A DNA stretch of 64,000 bases, from the NCBI RefSeq assembly GCF_000735455.1, contig NZ_JMPS01000087.1:186001-250000 (forward strand), written 5' to 3'. Under the pieces are notes generated by a model that saw only the letters and a program-made list of their open reading frames with translations, ran no database searches and was not told the origin of the DNA. Of the stretch, positions 8,751 through 18,742 are shown one piece after another. The stretch's first letter is position 1. Each line of letters begins with the position of its first letter. This DNA comes from Yokenella regensburgei ATCC 49455 (GTDB lineage Bacteria > Pseudomonadota > Gammaproteobacteria > Enterobacterales > Enterobacteriaceae). Position numbers and translations under genes: made by a program.

Positions 8751-9794
8751 CTACTGCTGTGCGAGCTGTTCGCGGCGATAGCCTCCCTGACGCTCCAGCA
8801 TCCAGCCCGGATACTCGTTCGGCAGAGCGCTAACCGTATCCAGTTGCTTCAGTTCATCCTCAGTGAGACGAATAGCCGTTGCGGCGATATTATCCTGCAG
8901 CTGATCCGGACGTTTCACCCCAACGATAACGCTGCTGACCGCCGGCTGATGCAGCAGCCAGGCCAGCGCAATCTGCGCCACAGAAACCCCTTTGTGTTCG
9001 GCGATTCGCCGCATGACGTCGATACAGTCGAAAGCCCGGTCCTTATTCACCGGTGGGAAATCGAACTCCTGACGACGGCTTCCGGCCTCACCGCTCTGGC
9101 CGTTACGATCGTACTTGCCGCTCAGCAGGCCGCCTGCCAGAGGGCTCCATACCATCAGCCCAACGCCTTCGCTCTGCATCATCGGCACCAGTTCGCGCTC
9201 CAGGTCGCGCCCGGCAATGGTGTAATACGCCTGCAGCGAAACAAAGCGTGCCAGTCCCAGGCGGTCAGAAATGCCCAGCGCTTTCATGATTTGCCACGCC
9301 GCCCAGTTAGAAACGCCGACGTAGCGAACATGGCCGTGCTGAACCAGATTATCCAGCGCGTACAGCGTCTCTTCCATCGGCGTTGCTGGGTCAAAACCGT
9401 GCAATTGGTACAAATCGATATGATCCAGCTGCAGGCGTCGCAGACTTTCTTTGACGCTGTTCATGATGTGATAGCGAGAGCTGCCGCGGGAATTCACCCC
9501 AGCGGTGCCGGTTTCACCAAACACTTTGGTGGCGACAACGACGTTTTCGCGCGGCACACGCAGGTTTTTCAGCGCCTGGCCGGTAATCTCTTCTGAACGT
9601 CCTTCAGAATAGACGTTGGCGGTATCAATGAAGTTAATGCCGGCATCCAGCGCGCTGCCGACCAACTGTTCAGCCTCCGTCTGGCGCAGCTGACCAATTT
9701 TCCCCCACATCCCCTCTTCACCGCCGAAGGTCATGGTGCCAAGGCACAGTTCAGAAACGAACAAACCGGTATTGCCTAATTTCTGGTATCGCAT
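8751..9794 (-). CDS. Aldo/keto reductase
   Basis: NADPH-dependent oxidoreductase of 347 residues with the AKR barrel. The catalytic tetrad is readable: Asp57 and Tyr62 (DTANVYSEG), Lys90 (VVATKVFG), His132 (LYQLHGFD). The coenzyme-binding end has SSVIVGVKRPDQLQDN. The start at 9794 has GAGGAGA six bases upstream; the ATG at 9818 has no such site. The substrate is unknown. It is monocistronic, lies between the GH1 cassette and ybiR, and is absent from this place in E. coli. Confidence 0.85.
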   Translation of the reverse strand: MRYQKLGNTGLFVSELCLGTMTFGGEEGMWGKIGQLRQTEAEQLVGSALDAGINFIDTANVYSEGRSEEITGQALKNLRVPRENVVVATKVFGETGTAGVNSRGSSRYHIMNSVKESLRRLQLDHIDLYQLHGFDPATPMEETLYALDNLVQHGHVRYVGVSNWAAWQIMKALGISDRLGLARFVSLQAYYTIAGRDLERELVPMMQSEGVGLMVWSPLAGGLLSGKYDRNGQSGEAGSRRQEFDFPPVNKDRAFDCIDVMRRIAEHKGVSVAQIALAWLLHQPAVSSVIVGVKRPDQLQDNIAATAIRLTEDELKQLDTVSALPNEYPGWMLERQGGYRREQLAQQ

Positions 9795-9896
9795 AGGGAT
9801 CTCCTCGAGATGGCTCATCGTGAGTGCCCTATAGTTATAGCCAGTACAGCCGGTTTGCGAATGTGGTAATTCTGCCCGTTTCTTGCCTGATCCTCT

Positions 9897-11006
9897 TTAT
9901 CTCAGTTGAAAGAGCGCGTAGCCGACCAGCGCCGCCCAGAACAGCAGCGGGACAGAATAGAGGTGAAAGCGCCACCAGATGCGGCGATCGTTGGCCATGC
10001 GAAGCGCAATCAGGTTCGCCAGCGAGCCGGGCAATAGCCCAAAACCACCGACGTTCACCGCCCAGGCAAGCAGCGCCGAAGGCGGCACCGTATTGAGAAG
10101 CAGAATGGTCGCCGGAACGTTGCTGATAAACTGCGACAGGCCGATGGCCGTGAGCCACAGCCCGCCCTCCGAAAGCTGGCTTACGCCGTGCAGGCTCTGC
10201 TGCAATATCGGCAGTTGGATCAGCAGGTGTACGTCGATAAACATGGCGATGAACACCAGCAGCAGCGTCCAGTCGACGCTAAAAATCACCCGACGCGCCA
10301 ACAGAAGGAACCCGGCGGCAATCAGCGCCAGCCCCCACAGCTCCTGCTTCACCTCCAGGGCAACGAGGAACACCACGTACAAACCCAGACAGCTCCACAC
10401 CAGCCGTGGCGACCACTCCGGCGTGCGGTCACTGCTCTGAAAACGCAGCGCTTTCGCCGGGAAACAGAACCAGCACAGCACCAGCAACGTCAGCATCATC
10501 GCCAGCGCTAACGGCAACATCTGGCCGATAAACGCAGTAAAAGAGAGTCCGGAACGCCCCCACAGCAGGATGTTTTGCGGGTTGCCAATGGGCGTCAGCA
10601 GCGAGCCAGCATTCACCGCCAGCGCTTCGAAAATGATGATCCGATTGACCGGCAGCGCGCACCACTTCTTTAGCGTGATGGTCAGCGGCACCACGATAAA
10701 CAGCGCTACATCATTGGTCAGAAAGGTCGACAGCAGCGCGGCGGCCAGCAGCATAAATATCGCCAGCTGGCGTTCGGTGACAAATCGGCGGGCCATTCTG
10801 CGGCCCAGCACATCAAAATAGCCGCTTTGTTCAACGCCTTTGGTGAGGAGCATTAACCCGCTCAGGGTGATAATGGTGTGCCAGTCGATGGCGGCCGGCC
10901 AGCGAGAAGGGGCGAAGGGAACCAGAAAACTCAGCAGGACGCCAATGATAATCAGCAGGTGCAGAAAGCGATCGCGCGCCAGGGCGCGCAAAATCGGCAG
11001 ACTCAT
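9897..11006 (-). CDS. ybiR: Membrane transporter YbiR
   Basis: Inner-membrane protein of 369 residues with about ten hydrophobic helices, in the ArsB/NhaD/CitMHS ion-transporter superfamily. It matches E. coli YbiR closely from [14 protein letters not shown] through [20 protein letters not shown]. The transported ion is not established to my knowledge. Its ATG overlaps the mntR stop by four bases (11003-11006), so mntR-ybiR is one translationally coupled operon, which hints at a link to metal homeostasis. Confidence 0.9.
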   Translation of the reverse strand: MSLPILRALARDRFLHLLIIIGVLLSFLVPFAPSRWPAAIDWHTIITLSGLMLLTKGVEQSGYFDVLGRRMARRFVTERQLAIFMLLAAALLSTFLTNDVALFIVVPLTITLKKWCALPVNRIIIFEALAVNAGSLLTPIGNPQNILLWGRSGLSFTAFIGQMLPLALAMMLTLLVLCWFCFPAKALRFQSSDRTPEWSPRLVWSCLGLYVVFLVALEVKQELWGLALIAAGFLLLARRVIFSVDWTLLLVFIAMFIDVHLLIQLPILQQSLHGVSQLSEGGLWLTAIGLSQFISNVPATILLLNTVPPSALLAWAVNVGGFGLLPGSLANLIALRMANDRRIWWRFHLYSVPLLFWAALVGYALFQLR

Positions 11007-11476
11007 TCAGCGTTATGCCCGTGTTTTTCGTTGTAGCGACGGAACACTTCCAGCGTTTCCTCACAGACGTGATGCTCTACCCCTTCCGCATCGCGGCGGG
11101 CATTTTCCGGGCTGACGCCGATGGTCAGCAGGAAAGTTTCAACTATCTGGTGGCGTTCGCGGCTGGCCTGCGCCAGTTTCTCCCCTTCCGGGGTCAGGAA
11201 TACGCCGCGCCACGGGATCTGTTCAATCAGGCCAACACCGGCCAGACGCTTGAGCATTTTAGCAACCGTCGGCTGGGAAACCCCAAGACGCGCCGCCATA
11301 TCGACCTGGCGTGCTTCTCCGGATTCATGGATGAGGTCAGAGATCAACTCAACGTAATCATCAATCAGCTCGCGACGATGCGCTTCACGCACCTGACGAA
11401 AGCCTTCAACATGCTCTTCAACATTAACCAACTGCGTCACTTTTTTTGTTATTGGCTTACCTTCGCGACGGCTCAT
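11003..11476 (-). CDS. mntR: Manganese-responsive repressor MntR
   Basis: 157 residues of the DtxR/MntR family: an N-terminal winged helix ([23 protein letters not shown], about 60-85) and a C-terminal metal-binding and dimerisation domain rich in His and Glu ([13 protein letters not shown]). In E. coli it represses mntH and mntS when Mn(II) is ample. It is divergent from mntS, with an MntR-type inverted repeat between the two genes. Confidence 0.95.
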   Translation of the reverse strand: MSRREGKPITKKVTQLVNVEEHVEGFRQVREAHRRELIDDYVELISDLIHESGEARQVDMAARLGVSQPTVAKMLKRLAGVGLIEQIPWRGVFLTPEGEKLAQASRERHQIVETFLLTIGVSPENARRDAEGVEHHVCEETLEVFRRYNEKHGHNAE

Positions 11477-11582
11477 CGTGCTTCCTCATCAGTGTGGCGC
11501 GGCCTCGCACCCTATAAAGGACGACCATTGTATAGGATCGTGCTCTGAGCACAAAAAATTAACGTCTTAGCCATAGCTATAA

Positions 11583-11602
11583 GATATAGCCTGTGCTATA
11601 TC
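11583..11602. promoter_or_regulatory. MntR box upstream of mntS
   Basis: The inverted repeat GATATAGC (11583-11590) / GCTATATC (11595-11602), with 4 bases between arms, resembles the known MntR operators at mntH and mntS. It lies about 60 bases before the mntS start. Confidence 0.75.
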
Positions 11603-11660
11603 TGTATACAACACGAACATCCTTCAGGGAGTGAAGGACCAGAAATGACAGGAGGCAATC

Positions 11661-11786
11661 ATGAACGAAATGAAGAGGTGCTTAAGCGTGTTTACTCATT
11701 CTCCCTTTAAAGTCCGGCTGATGCTGCTGAACATGTTGTGCGACTACTTCAACAACAAACCGCAGCAGGACAAACCTTCCCACTAA
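11661..11786 (+). CDS. mntS: Small manganese-response protein MntS
   Basis: A 41-residue protein beginning MNEMKRCLSVFTHSPFKVR and containing NNKPQQDKPS near its end, clearly the E. coli MntS (once annotated as the sRNA RybA), which raises intracellular Mn(II) activity by inhibiting the exporter MntP. AGGAGG lies seven bases before the ATG. It is divergent from mntR, has an MntR box upstream and a hairpin terminator downstream. Confidence 0.93.
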   Translation: MNEMKRCLSVFTHSPFKVRLMLLNMLCDYFNNKPQQDKPSH

Positions 11787-11787
11787 C

Positions 11788-11817
11788 GCGGCGTCGCGGT
11801 ACGCCGCTTCATTTTAT
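11788..11817 (+). terminator. Terminator of mntS
   Basis: GCGGCGT (11788-11794) pairs with ACGCCGC (11801-11807), followed by TTCATTTTATT. The run of T is interrupted. Confidence 0.6.
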
Positions 11818-12054
11818 TGTCACAAAACCCTGCCACACTGCGCTGTTGCGCCCAATATCCGCGCCTTTTTTCCGGATTTGTAATCTTTCTCGCAAAACAA
11901 TTCGTTATGAGTAGTTGACCTTCACATTCACAGGCTCTATCTTCGTGCCATCCTGCACCACTTGCGAACTTCTCACCTTTTTTTTCGCGCTGTCACGGCA
12001 GGTTTGAACCCTTGACGCCAGGGGAAGCACATGGCGTTTTTATGATAGCGACCT

Positions 12055-13638
12055 ATGAATTTAACCCTGAAAGACTCACTTGCGGCCCGCGGCGTAAAAT
12101 TATGCCCGTGGACGGGATTCTACATTTTACAATCTCTGCTGATTAACCTTGCGCTGGGCTATCCGTTCAGCGTGCTGTATACCCTCGCCTTTACCTGCGT
12201 GCTGCAGCTGCTGTGGCGCAGCTTCCCTCGCGTGCAGAAGGGGGTGATTGGTATTTATTCATTGCTCGGAGCCTTATATTTCCCGTTTGCTCAGGCCTAC
12301 GGCGCGCCTAATTTCAACACCCTGCTGGCGCTGCACTCCACCAATATGGAGGAGTCGACGGAAATTCTGACGATTTTCCCGTGGTACAGCTATTTTGTTG
12401 GCGTGTTTATTTTTGTCATGGGCGTCATTGCCGTGCGTCGCAAAATTGGCGAACCGCAGCCGTGGGGAAAGTTACAGACGCTGGCGCTGCTGTTCAGCGT
12501 TGGAACCTTTTTTGTCCAGCCGGTGCAAAATCTTGCCTGGGGTGGCGTGTTTAAGGTTATCGATTCCGGTTACCCGGCGTTTCGCTTCGTGAAAGATGTG
12601 GTGGTGAATAATAACGAAGTGCTGGATGAGCAGGCGCGAATGGCGCAGCTTTCCGGTATGAAAGACACCTGGACCATTACCGCCGTGAAGCCAAAATACC
12701 ACACCTATGTAGTAGTTATCGGCGAGAGTGCGCGCCGTGACGCCATGGGTGCGTTCGGTGGTCACTGGGACAACACCCCGTTTGCCAGTTCGGTGAATGG
12801 CTATCTGTTTACCGACTACATCGCCGCCAGCGGCTCGACGCAAAAATCGCTCGGCCTGACGCTCAACCGCGTTGTCGATGGCAAACCGCAGTATCAGGAT
12901 AACTTCGTGACGCTTGCCAACCGCGCGGGCTTCCAGACCTGGTGGTTCTCAAACCAGGGGCAGATCGGTGAGTATGATACCGCCATCGCCAGTATCGCTA
13001 AACGCGCTGACGAAGTGCATTTCCTGAAAAGCGGTGATTTTGAAGCGGATAAAAATACCCGTGATGACGCCCTGTTAAAGATGACTTCGCAGGTGCTCTC
13101 TACCCAGCGTACTCAGCCGCAGATGATCGTATTGCACCTGATGGGCTCTCATCCGCAGGCCTGCGACCGTACTCAGGGGAAATACGCCGAGTTCGTCCAG
13201 TCGAAAGAGACCTCCTGCTATCTCTACACTATGACGCAAACCGACGACCTGCTGGCGAAGCTTTACGATCAACTGCGCAACTCGGGCGACAGCTTCTCGC
13301 TGGTCTATTTCTCCGATCACGGACTGGCGTTTAAGGAACGCGGCAAAGAGGTGCAGTATCTGGCTCACGACGACCAGTTCCAGCAGAACTTCCAGGTCCC
13401 GTTTATGGTGCTCTCAAGCGACGATAAAGCACATCGCATTATCAAAGCACGCCGTTCAGCCAACGACTTCCTGAGCTTCTTCTCACAGTGGACCGGGATC
13501 AAAACGCAAGAAATTACCAGCGGCTATCCCTTCATCTCGAACAAGAAGGCCCCACCGGTTTACATCACCAACTTCAAGCTGCAGAAAGTGGATTACAACC
13601 ACCTCGGCACCGACATCTTCACCACCAACAGTCGATAA
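12055..13638 (+). CDS. opgE: Phosphoethanolamine transferase OpgE
   Basis: 527 residues, the same length as E. coli OpgE (YbiP). Membrane helices occupy the first 180 residues or so, then a periplasmic sulfatase-fold domain follows. Catalytic and metal motifs are visible: VVIGESARRDAMG, ASGSTQKSLGL with the phosphoenzyme Thr, and YFSDHG. The family adds phosphoethanolamine to osmoregulated periplasmic glucans. It is monocistronic, convergent with ompX, and is one of two phosphoethanolamine transferases in the window (the other is eptA). Confidence 0.92.
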   Translation: MNLTLKDSLAARGVKLCPWTGFYILQSLLINLALGYPFSVLYTLAFTCVLQLLWRSFPRVQKGVIGIYSLLGALYFPFAQAYGAPNFNTLLALHSTNMEESTEILTIFPWYSYFVGVFIFVMGVIAVRRKIGEPQPWGKLQTLALLFSVGTFFVQPVQNLAWGGVFKVIDSGYPAFRFVKDVVVNNNEVLDEQARMAQLSGMKDTWTITAVKPKYHTYVVVIGESARRDAMGAFGGHWDNTPFASSVNGYLFTDYIAASGSTQKSLGLTLNRVVDGKPQYQDNFVTLANRAGFQTWWFSNQGQIGEYDTAIASIAKRADEVHFLKSGDFEADKNTRDDALLKMTSQVLSTQRTQPQMIVLHLMGSHPQACDRTQGKYAEFVQSKETSCYLYTMTQTDDLLAKLYDQLRNSGDSFSLVYFSDHGLAFKERGKEVQYLAHDDQFQQNFQVPFMVLSSDDKAHRIIKARRSANDFLSFFSQWTGIKTQEITSGYPFISNKKAPPVYITNFKLQKVDYNHLGTDIFTTNSR

Positions 13639-13651
13639 CCCCGAATCGCAG

Positions 13652-13685
13652 CCAAAAAAAATCCGCCTCAAGGGCGGATTTTTTA
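13652..13685. terminator. Bidirectional terminator between opgE and ompX
   Basis: AATCCGCC (13660-13667) and GGCGGATT (13673-13680) form the stem, with an A run before it and a T run after it. Confidence 0.9.
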
Positions 13686-13700
13686 TTATCACCGAAGTGA

Positions 13701-14216
13701 TTAGAAACGGTAACCAACGCCTGCGATCCAGGTGCCAACGTCAACGTTACGAATACGAGACTGCTCGTAGGAGAAGTCCAGTGCAACGTTTTCGATCGGG
13801 TTGAACTGCAGACCAGCACCGTAGGAGAAACCGTAGTCGCTGGTGTCAGATTTGCTGTTCGGGAAATCAGTTGCCTGGAATTTACCGTAGCCCAGACCGA
13901 TTACGCCGTAGATGCTAGCCCAATCGTTGATACGGTAAGCCGGACCGGCAGTGATACCGTAGTACTGGCCTTTGTTATACACGCCGTCTTCGGTACGATT
14001 TTTTTCAGTGTAAGTAAAGGAACCGATAACACCCAGCGGGTTGCTGTCGTCGAACTCGTAACGGTATTTCAGGTTGAAACCGCCAGCTTTGTTAGCAACG
14101 CCCTGCATATCGCTCTGAGCGTAACCACCAGTAACGGTAGAAGTACCTGCAACAGCAGAACCTGCGGAGAAAGCCATAACTACGGCCAGTGCTGAAAGAC
14201 ATGCAATTTTTTTCAT
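13701..14216 (-). CDS. ompX: Outer membrane protein OmpX
   Basis: 171 residues with signal peptide (cleavage after SAVA, about residue 23) and an eight-stranded beta-barrel of the Ail/Lom family ending in the outer-membrane signature VGYRF. Strands such as GGFNLKYRYE and DFSYEQSRIRNVDVGTW match E. coli OmpX. The start is the ATG at 14216, with GAGGTGG just upstream; a GTG at 14222 is unlikely because it would sit inside that site. Confidence 0.95.
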   Translation of the reverse strand: MKKIACLSALAVVMAFSAGSAVAGTSTVTGGYAQSDMQGVANKAGGFNLKYRYEFDDSNPLGVIGSFTYTEKNRTEDGVYNKGQYYGITAGPAYRINDWASIYGVIGLGYGKFQATDFPNSKSDTSDYGFSYGAGLQFNPIENVALDFSYEQSRIRNVDVGTWIAGVGYRF

Positions 14217-14570
14217 AACCACCTCAAATGTGCTTCAAGTAAATCCTAAGTTTTAAATATAACAAAAATTGTTAAGAAACTCTTTCCACTTTGCGCTGTC
14301 AAAGGGGTCATTTCATGTAACTAAACGTTTCCACTACTGACTATCCCTTTCAAAAAACAGCGATTTTGCCGAAGAATACGCCATTATGCGGCGCTGATCA
14401 CGCACCCTTCATCCAGAAAATTCCTAAAACCGTAGCACAAAAGTCCACGCGGGGGCCAAAATTGTACGGATTTCCGGCTCTATATTTTTCAACAATTGTT
14501 AAACCGCCCTGCCGTTATTCATTTACACTGGCAGTTTTACTTCCTTTGACAAAAGCTGACAGGAGAACGG
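14217..14570. other. Intergenic region between divergent ompX and rhtA
   Basis: This 354-base stretch has no supportable gene. It is A/T-rich next to ompX, holds TAACAA-AAA-TTGTTA at 14260-14274 and the palindrome AACAATTGTT at 14491-14500. A TTGACA on the minus strand (14297-14302) may be an ompX -35, but no good -10 follows. The rhtA ribosome site CAGGAG closes it. Confidence 0.6.
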
Positions 14571-15458
14571 ATGCCTGGTTCGTCCCGCAAAGCACCAGTC
14601 TGGTTTCCCATACTGGTTATCATCATCGCCATGTGTTCCATACAAAGCGGCGCGTCGCTGGCAAAATCGCTCTTCCCCCTTGTTGGCGCACCGGGCGTCA
14701 CCGCCCTGCGTCTGGCACTGGGTACGCTCATTCTGGTGGTTATTTTTAAACCCTGGCGACTGCGCTTTGAGAAGTCACAGCGCCTGCCGCTGCTGCTGTA
14801 CGGTCTGTCGCTCGGCACCATGAACTACCTCTTTTATTTATCCATTCAGCGGATCCCGCTGGGGATTGCCGTGGCGCTGGAGTTTACCGGGCCGCTGGCC
14901 GTCGCGTTGTTTTCCTCCCGGCGGGCGGTGGACTTCATATGGGTCGTGCTGGCGGTGCTCGGACTGTGGTTCCTGCTGCCGCTCGGTGAGAACGTTGGAC
15001 ATATTGATTTAACCGGCGCCGCGCTGGCGCTTGGCGCGGGCGCAGGCTGGGCGGTGTACATTCTCACCGGCCAGCGCGCCGGAGAGGAGCACGGTCCGGC
15101 TACGGTTGCTATGGGCTCGCTGATTGCTGCTATCGTCTTTGTCCCTATTGGCATCATGCAAACCGGTGATGCCATCTGGCACTGGTCTATTTTGCCGCTG
15201 GGCCTCGCGGTGGCGGTGCTCTCAACCGCACTTCCTTACTCGTTAGAGATGATTGCCCTGACCCGTCTGCCAACGCGTACCTTCGGCACGTTGATGAGCA
15301 TGGAGCCTGCGCTGGCGGCGGTATCCGGAATGATTTTCCTGAATGAAACGCTGAACAGCAGCCAGTGGCTGGCGCTGCTCGCCATCATTGCGGCGTCAAT
15401 GGGCTCGACGCTGACGGCACGTCGAGAAACGCAGATTAAAGAGGTCGATATCAGTTAG
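14571..15458 (+). CDS. rhtA: Threonine/homoserine exporter RhtA
   Basis: Inner-membrane protein of 295 residues, as in E. coli RhtA (YbiF), of the EamA drug/metabolite exporter family with ten predicted helices in two repeats. Landmarks are SLAKSLFPLVGAPGVTALRL near the start and LTRLPTRTFGTLMSMEPALA near the end. CAGGAG is placed well before the ATG. It exports threonine and homoserine. dps follows on the same strand but has its own promoter. Confidence 0.94.
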   Translation: MPGSSRKAPVWFPILVIIIAMCSIQSGASLAKSLFPLVGAPGVTALRLALGTLILVVIFKPWRLRFEKSQRLPLLLYGLSLGTMNYLFYLSIQRIPLGIAVALEFTGPLAVALFSSRRAVDFIWVVLAVLGLWFLLPLGENVGHIDLTGAALALGAGAGWAVYILTGQRAGEEHGPATVAMGSLIAAIVFVPIGIMQTGDAIWHWSILPLGLAVAVLSTALPYSLEMIALTRLPTRTFGTLMSMEPALAAVSGMIFLNETLNSSQWLALLAIIAASMGSTLTARRETQIKEVDIS

Positions 15459-15515
15459 TTGGCGGGGGTGATTAGACCGATAGGCACATCCAGCCTGAAC
15501 GTTCAGACTGGGGTG

Positions 15516-15522
15516 CTATACT
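15516..15522 (+). promoter_or_regulatory. Sigma-S type -10 element of dps
   Basis: CTATACT with the C at -13 preferred by RpoS, about 48 bases before the dps start, as in the E. coli dps promoter. Confidence 0.6.
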
Positions 15523-15569
15523 TGTTTTCGGCATTTAATCGGGACAATTCACATCAAGAGGATGAAATT

Positions 15570-16073
15570 ATGAGTACCGCTAAACTGGTCAAAACTAAAA
15601 CATCGACTCTGCTTTATACCCGTAACGACGTAGCGGATAGCGTTAAAAAAGCGACGGTAGAGCTGTTGAATCGTCAGGTTATCCAGTTCATTGACCTGTC
15701 GCTCATCACCAAACAGGCTCACTGGAATATGCGCGGTGCCAACTTTATTGCCGTTCATGAAATGCTGGACGGTTTCCGCACAGCCCTGACCGACCACCTG
15801 GATACCATGGCAGAACGTGCCGTGCAGCTCGGTGGGGTGGCACTGGGAACCAGCCAGGTCATCAGCAGTAAAACGCCACTGCAAAGTTACCCGCTCGATA
15901 TTCACAACGTTCAGGATCACCTGAAAGCGCTGGCAGAACGTTATGCCATTGTGGCTAACGATGTGCGCAATGCGATAACCGAAGCGAAAGATGAAGATAC
16001 CGCCGATATCTTTACTGCTGCTTCCCGCGATCTCGATAAATTCCTGTGGTTCATCGAAGCCAACATCGAATAA
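15570..16073 (+). CDS. dps: DNA-binding ferritin-like protein Dps
   Basis: 167 residues, as in E. coli. Dps forms a dodecamer that stores iron, consumes peroxide and coats DNA in stationary phase. The ferroxidase residues are in [21 protein letters not shown] and [10 protein letters not shown], and the Lys-rich N-terminus that binds DNA is present (STAKLVKTK). An in-frame frame extends to 15459, but AAGAGGA precedes the ATG at 15570 and the promoter lies inside the longer version, so the start is firm. Confidence 0.97.
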   Translation: MSTAKLVKTKTSTLLYTRNDVADSVKKATVELLNRQVIQFIDLSLITKQAHWNMRGANFIAVHEMLDGFRTALTDHLDTMAERAVQLGGVALGTSQVISSKTPLQSYPLDIHNVQDHLKALAERYAIVANDVRNAITEAKDEDTADIFTAASRDLDKFLWFIEANIE

Positions 16074-16085
16074 TCGCTCCCCCTC

Positions 16086-16111
16086 AAACCCTCCACTTCG
16101 TGGAGGGTTTT
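16086..16111 (+). terminator. Terminator of dps
   Basis: AAACCCTCCA pairs with TGGAGGGTTT around the stable loop CTTCG, ending in TTTT. Confidence 0.9.
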
Positions 16112-16255
16112 GCACATTTACGGTGCGTCACTTCCCTTCATTTCGCTGCAAAGTAAAAGAATTGTAATAATCACTTCACACAATCGTTAACAGAAGATTG
16201 TTTTATCACCGTACTTTGCGTTAAAAAACATCGTCACGATTCGCTTTCCCGTCAT

Positions 16256-16283
16256 GCACCAAAATCACGCCCCAAAACGGTGC
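16256..16283 (+). promoter_or_regulatory. Two NtrC-like enhancer sites of glnHPQ
   Basis: GCCCCAAAACGGTGC (16269-16283) matches the NtrC consensus GCACC-N5-GGTGC with one change. GCACCAAAATCACGC (16256-16270) is a weaker neighbour. They lie 75-100 bases upstream of the sigma-54 promoter, the usual enhancer distance. Confidence 0.6.
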
Positions 16284-16354
16284 GCATCCGGGTGAATCTG
16301 ATCGTTTTTGTGCAACGCTTACCGCTCCAGTTGTTATAAAACAAGGAGTTGTAA

Positions 16355-17173
<819 letters not shown>

Positions 17174-17197
17174 TAACGTCGTACAGGCAGTCATCTC

Positions 17198-17222
17198 GGG
17201 GGCGCCTTTCGCCCCCCTGTTT
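17198..17222 (+). terminator. Intra-operon hairpin between glnH and glnP
   Basis: GGGGGCG (17198-17204) pairs with CGCCCCC (17210-17216), followed by CTGTTTTA. It probably attenuates or protects the glnH message, giving more binding protein than permease. Confidence 0.65.
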
Positions 17223-17256
17223 TATTTCACGGTAACTGTAACAGGAACAACACACT

Positions 17257-17916
17257 ATGCAGTTTGACTGGAGTGTCATCTGGCCAGCGATCCCGCTGCT
17301 GCTGGAAGGCGCCAAAATGACCCTGTGGATCTCCGTCCTCGGTCTGATTGGCGGTCTCATTATTGGCCTGGTGGCTGGTTTAGCCCGTACTTACGGCGGC
17401 TGGATAGCCAACCACGTTTCCCTGGTTTTCATCGAAGTGATCCGCGGTACGCCTATCGTTGTGCAGGTGATGTATATCTACTTCGCCCTGCCGATGGCCT
17501 TCCCGGACATCCGCATTGATACCTTCACCGCGGCGGTTATCACCATCATGATCAACTCCGGTGCCTACATTGCGGAAATCACCCGTGGTGCCGTGCTGTC
17601 GATCCATAAAGGGTTCAGCGAAGCGGGCCTGGCGCTGGGTTTATCTCGTCGCGAAACCATTCGCCACGTGATAATGCCGCTGGCGCTGCGCCGTATGCTG
17701 CCGTCTCTGGGTAACCAGCTCATCATCAGTATCAAAGATACCTCGCTGTTCATTGTTATCGGTGCAGCAGAGCTGACCCGTAGCGGCCAGGAGATCATCG
17801 CCGGTAACTTCCGCGCGCTGGAAATCTGGACCGCGGTTGGGGTTATTTACCTTATCATCACCCAGGTGCTGAACCTGGTGCTTCGCACCCTTGAAAGAAG
17901 GATGAAAATCCTGTGA
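17257..17916 (+). CDS. glnP: Glutamine ABC permease GlnP
   Basis: 219-residue inner-membrane subunit with five predicted helices and the EAA loop contacting GlnQ ([21 protein letters not shown]). HisM/GlnP type. A GGAAC ribosome site precedes the ATG. Its TGA overlaps the glnQ GTG by four bases, which implies translational coupling. Confidence 0.95.
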   Translation: MQFDWSVIWPAIPLLLEGAKMTLWISVLGLIGGLIIGLVAGLARTYGGWIANHVSLVFIEVIRGTPIVVQVMYIYFALPMAFPDIRIDTFTAAVITIMINSGAYIAEITRGAVLSIHKGFSEAGLALGLSRRETIRHVIMPLALRRMLPSLGNQLIISIKDTSLFIVIGAAELTRSGQEIIAGNFRALEIWTAVGVIYLIITQVLNLVLRTLERRMKIL

Positions 17917-18635
17917 TTGAATTTAAAAACGTTTCCAAGCACTTTGGTCCAACCCAGGTGCTGCACAATATCGATCTCAAGATAAACCAGGGTGAAGTGG
18001 TGGTGATTATCGGGCCATCCGGTTCGGGTAAATCGACGCTGCTGCGCTGCATCAACAAACTGGAAGAAATCACCAGCGGCGAGCTTATCGTCGATGGCCT
18101 GAAGGTTAACGATCCGAAAGTTGACGATCGTCTGATCCGTCAGGAAGCCGGGATGGTGTTCCAGCAGTTCTATCTGTTCCCGCACCTGACGGCGCTGGAA
18201 AACGTCATGTTTGGCCCGATTCGTGTTCGTGGTACGCCGAAAGACGTGGCAGAAAAACAGGCGAAAGAGCTGTTGGCGAAAGTAGGGCTGGCGGAACGTT
18301 CGCACCACTACCCGTCCGAGCTTTCCGGCGGTCAGCAGCAGCGTGTGGCGATTGCCCGCGCGCTGGCGGTGAAACCGAAGATGATGCTGTTTGATGAACC
18401 CACTTCGGCACTCGATCCGGAACTGCGTCATGAAGTGCTGAAGGTGATGCAGGACCTGGCGGAAGAAGGCATGACCATGGTCATCGTCACCCACGAAATC
18501 GGCTTCGCCGAGAAAGTGGCTTCTCGCCTGATCTTCATCGACAAAGGGCGCATCGCAGAAGATGGCGACCCGCAGCAGTTGGTGAAAAACCCACCGAACC
18601 AGCGTCTGAAAGAGTTCCTGCAGCACGTCTCTTAA
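17913..18635 (+). CDS. glnQ: Glutamine ABC ATPase GlnQ
   Basis: 240 residues with Walker [10 protein letters not shown] (34-42), signature LSGGQQQR, Walker [12 protein letters not shown] and the H-loop in [11 protein letters not shown]. It energises GlnHP. It starts with GTG at 17913 inside the end of glnP. Last gene of the operon, with a terminator directly after. Confidence 0.96.
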   Translation: MIEFKNVSKHFGPTQVLHNIDLKINQGEVVVIIGPSGSGKSTLLRCINKLEEITSGELIVDGLKVNDPKVDDRLIRQEAGMVFQQFYLFPHLTALENVMFGPIRVRGTPKDVAEKQAKELLAKVGLAERSHHYPSELSGGQQQRVAIARALAVKPKMMLFDEPTSALDPELRHEVLKVMQDLAEEGMTMVIVTHEIGFAEKVASRLIFIDKGRIAEDGDPQQLVKNPPNQRLKEFLQHVS

Positions 18636-18640
18636 GCCAC

Positions 18641-18671
18641 TCCCCCTCGCTCTCGGGTGAGGGGGATTTTT
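18641..18671 (+). terminator. Terminator of glnHPQ
   Basis: TCCCCCTC (18641-18648) pairs with GAGGGGGA (18659-18666), then TTTTT. Its stem resembles the small C/G palindromes at 3601 and 38768. Confidence 0.88.
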
Positions 18672-18742
18672 CTCAAAGTCTTTCCTCTCCCACCCACCTT
18701 CTATACTTATCATTTTGCTGATAATTATGAAGGGAGGCTCTC

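Noticed and set aside
14217-14222. GTG start two codons upstream for ompX
   Set aside because: It overlaps the GAGGTGG ribosome site that serves the ATG at 14216.
17847-18713. 288-codon minus-strand frame opposite glnQ
   Set aside because: Shadow of GlnQ; its beginning also crosses the glnQ terminator.
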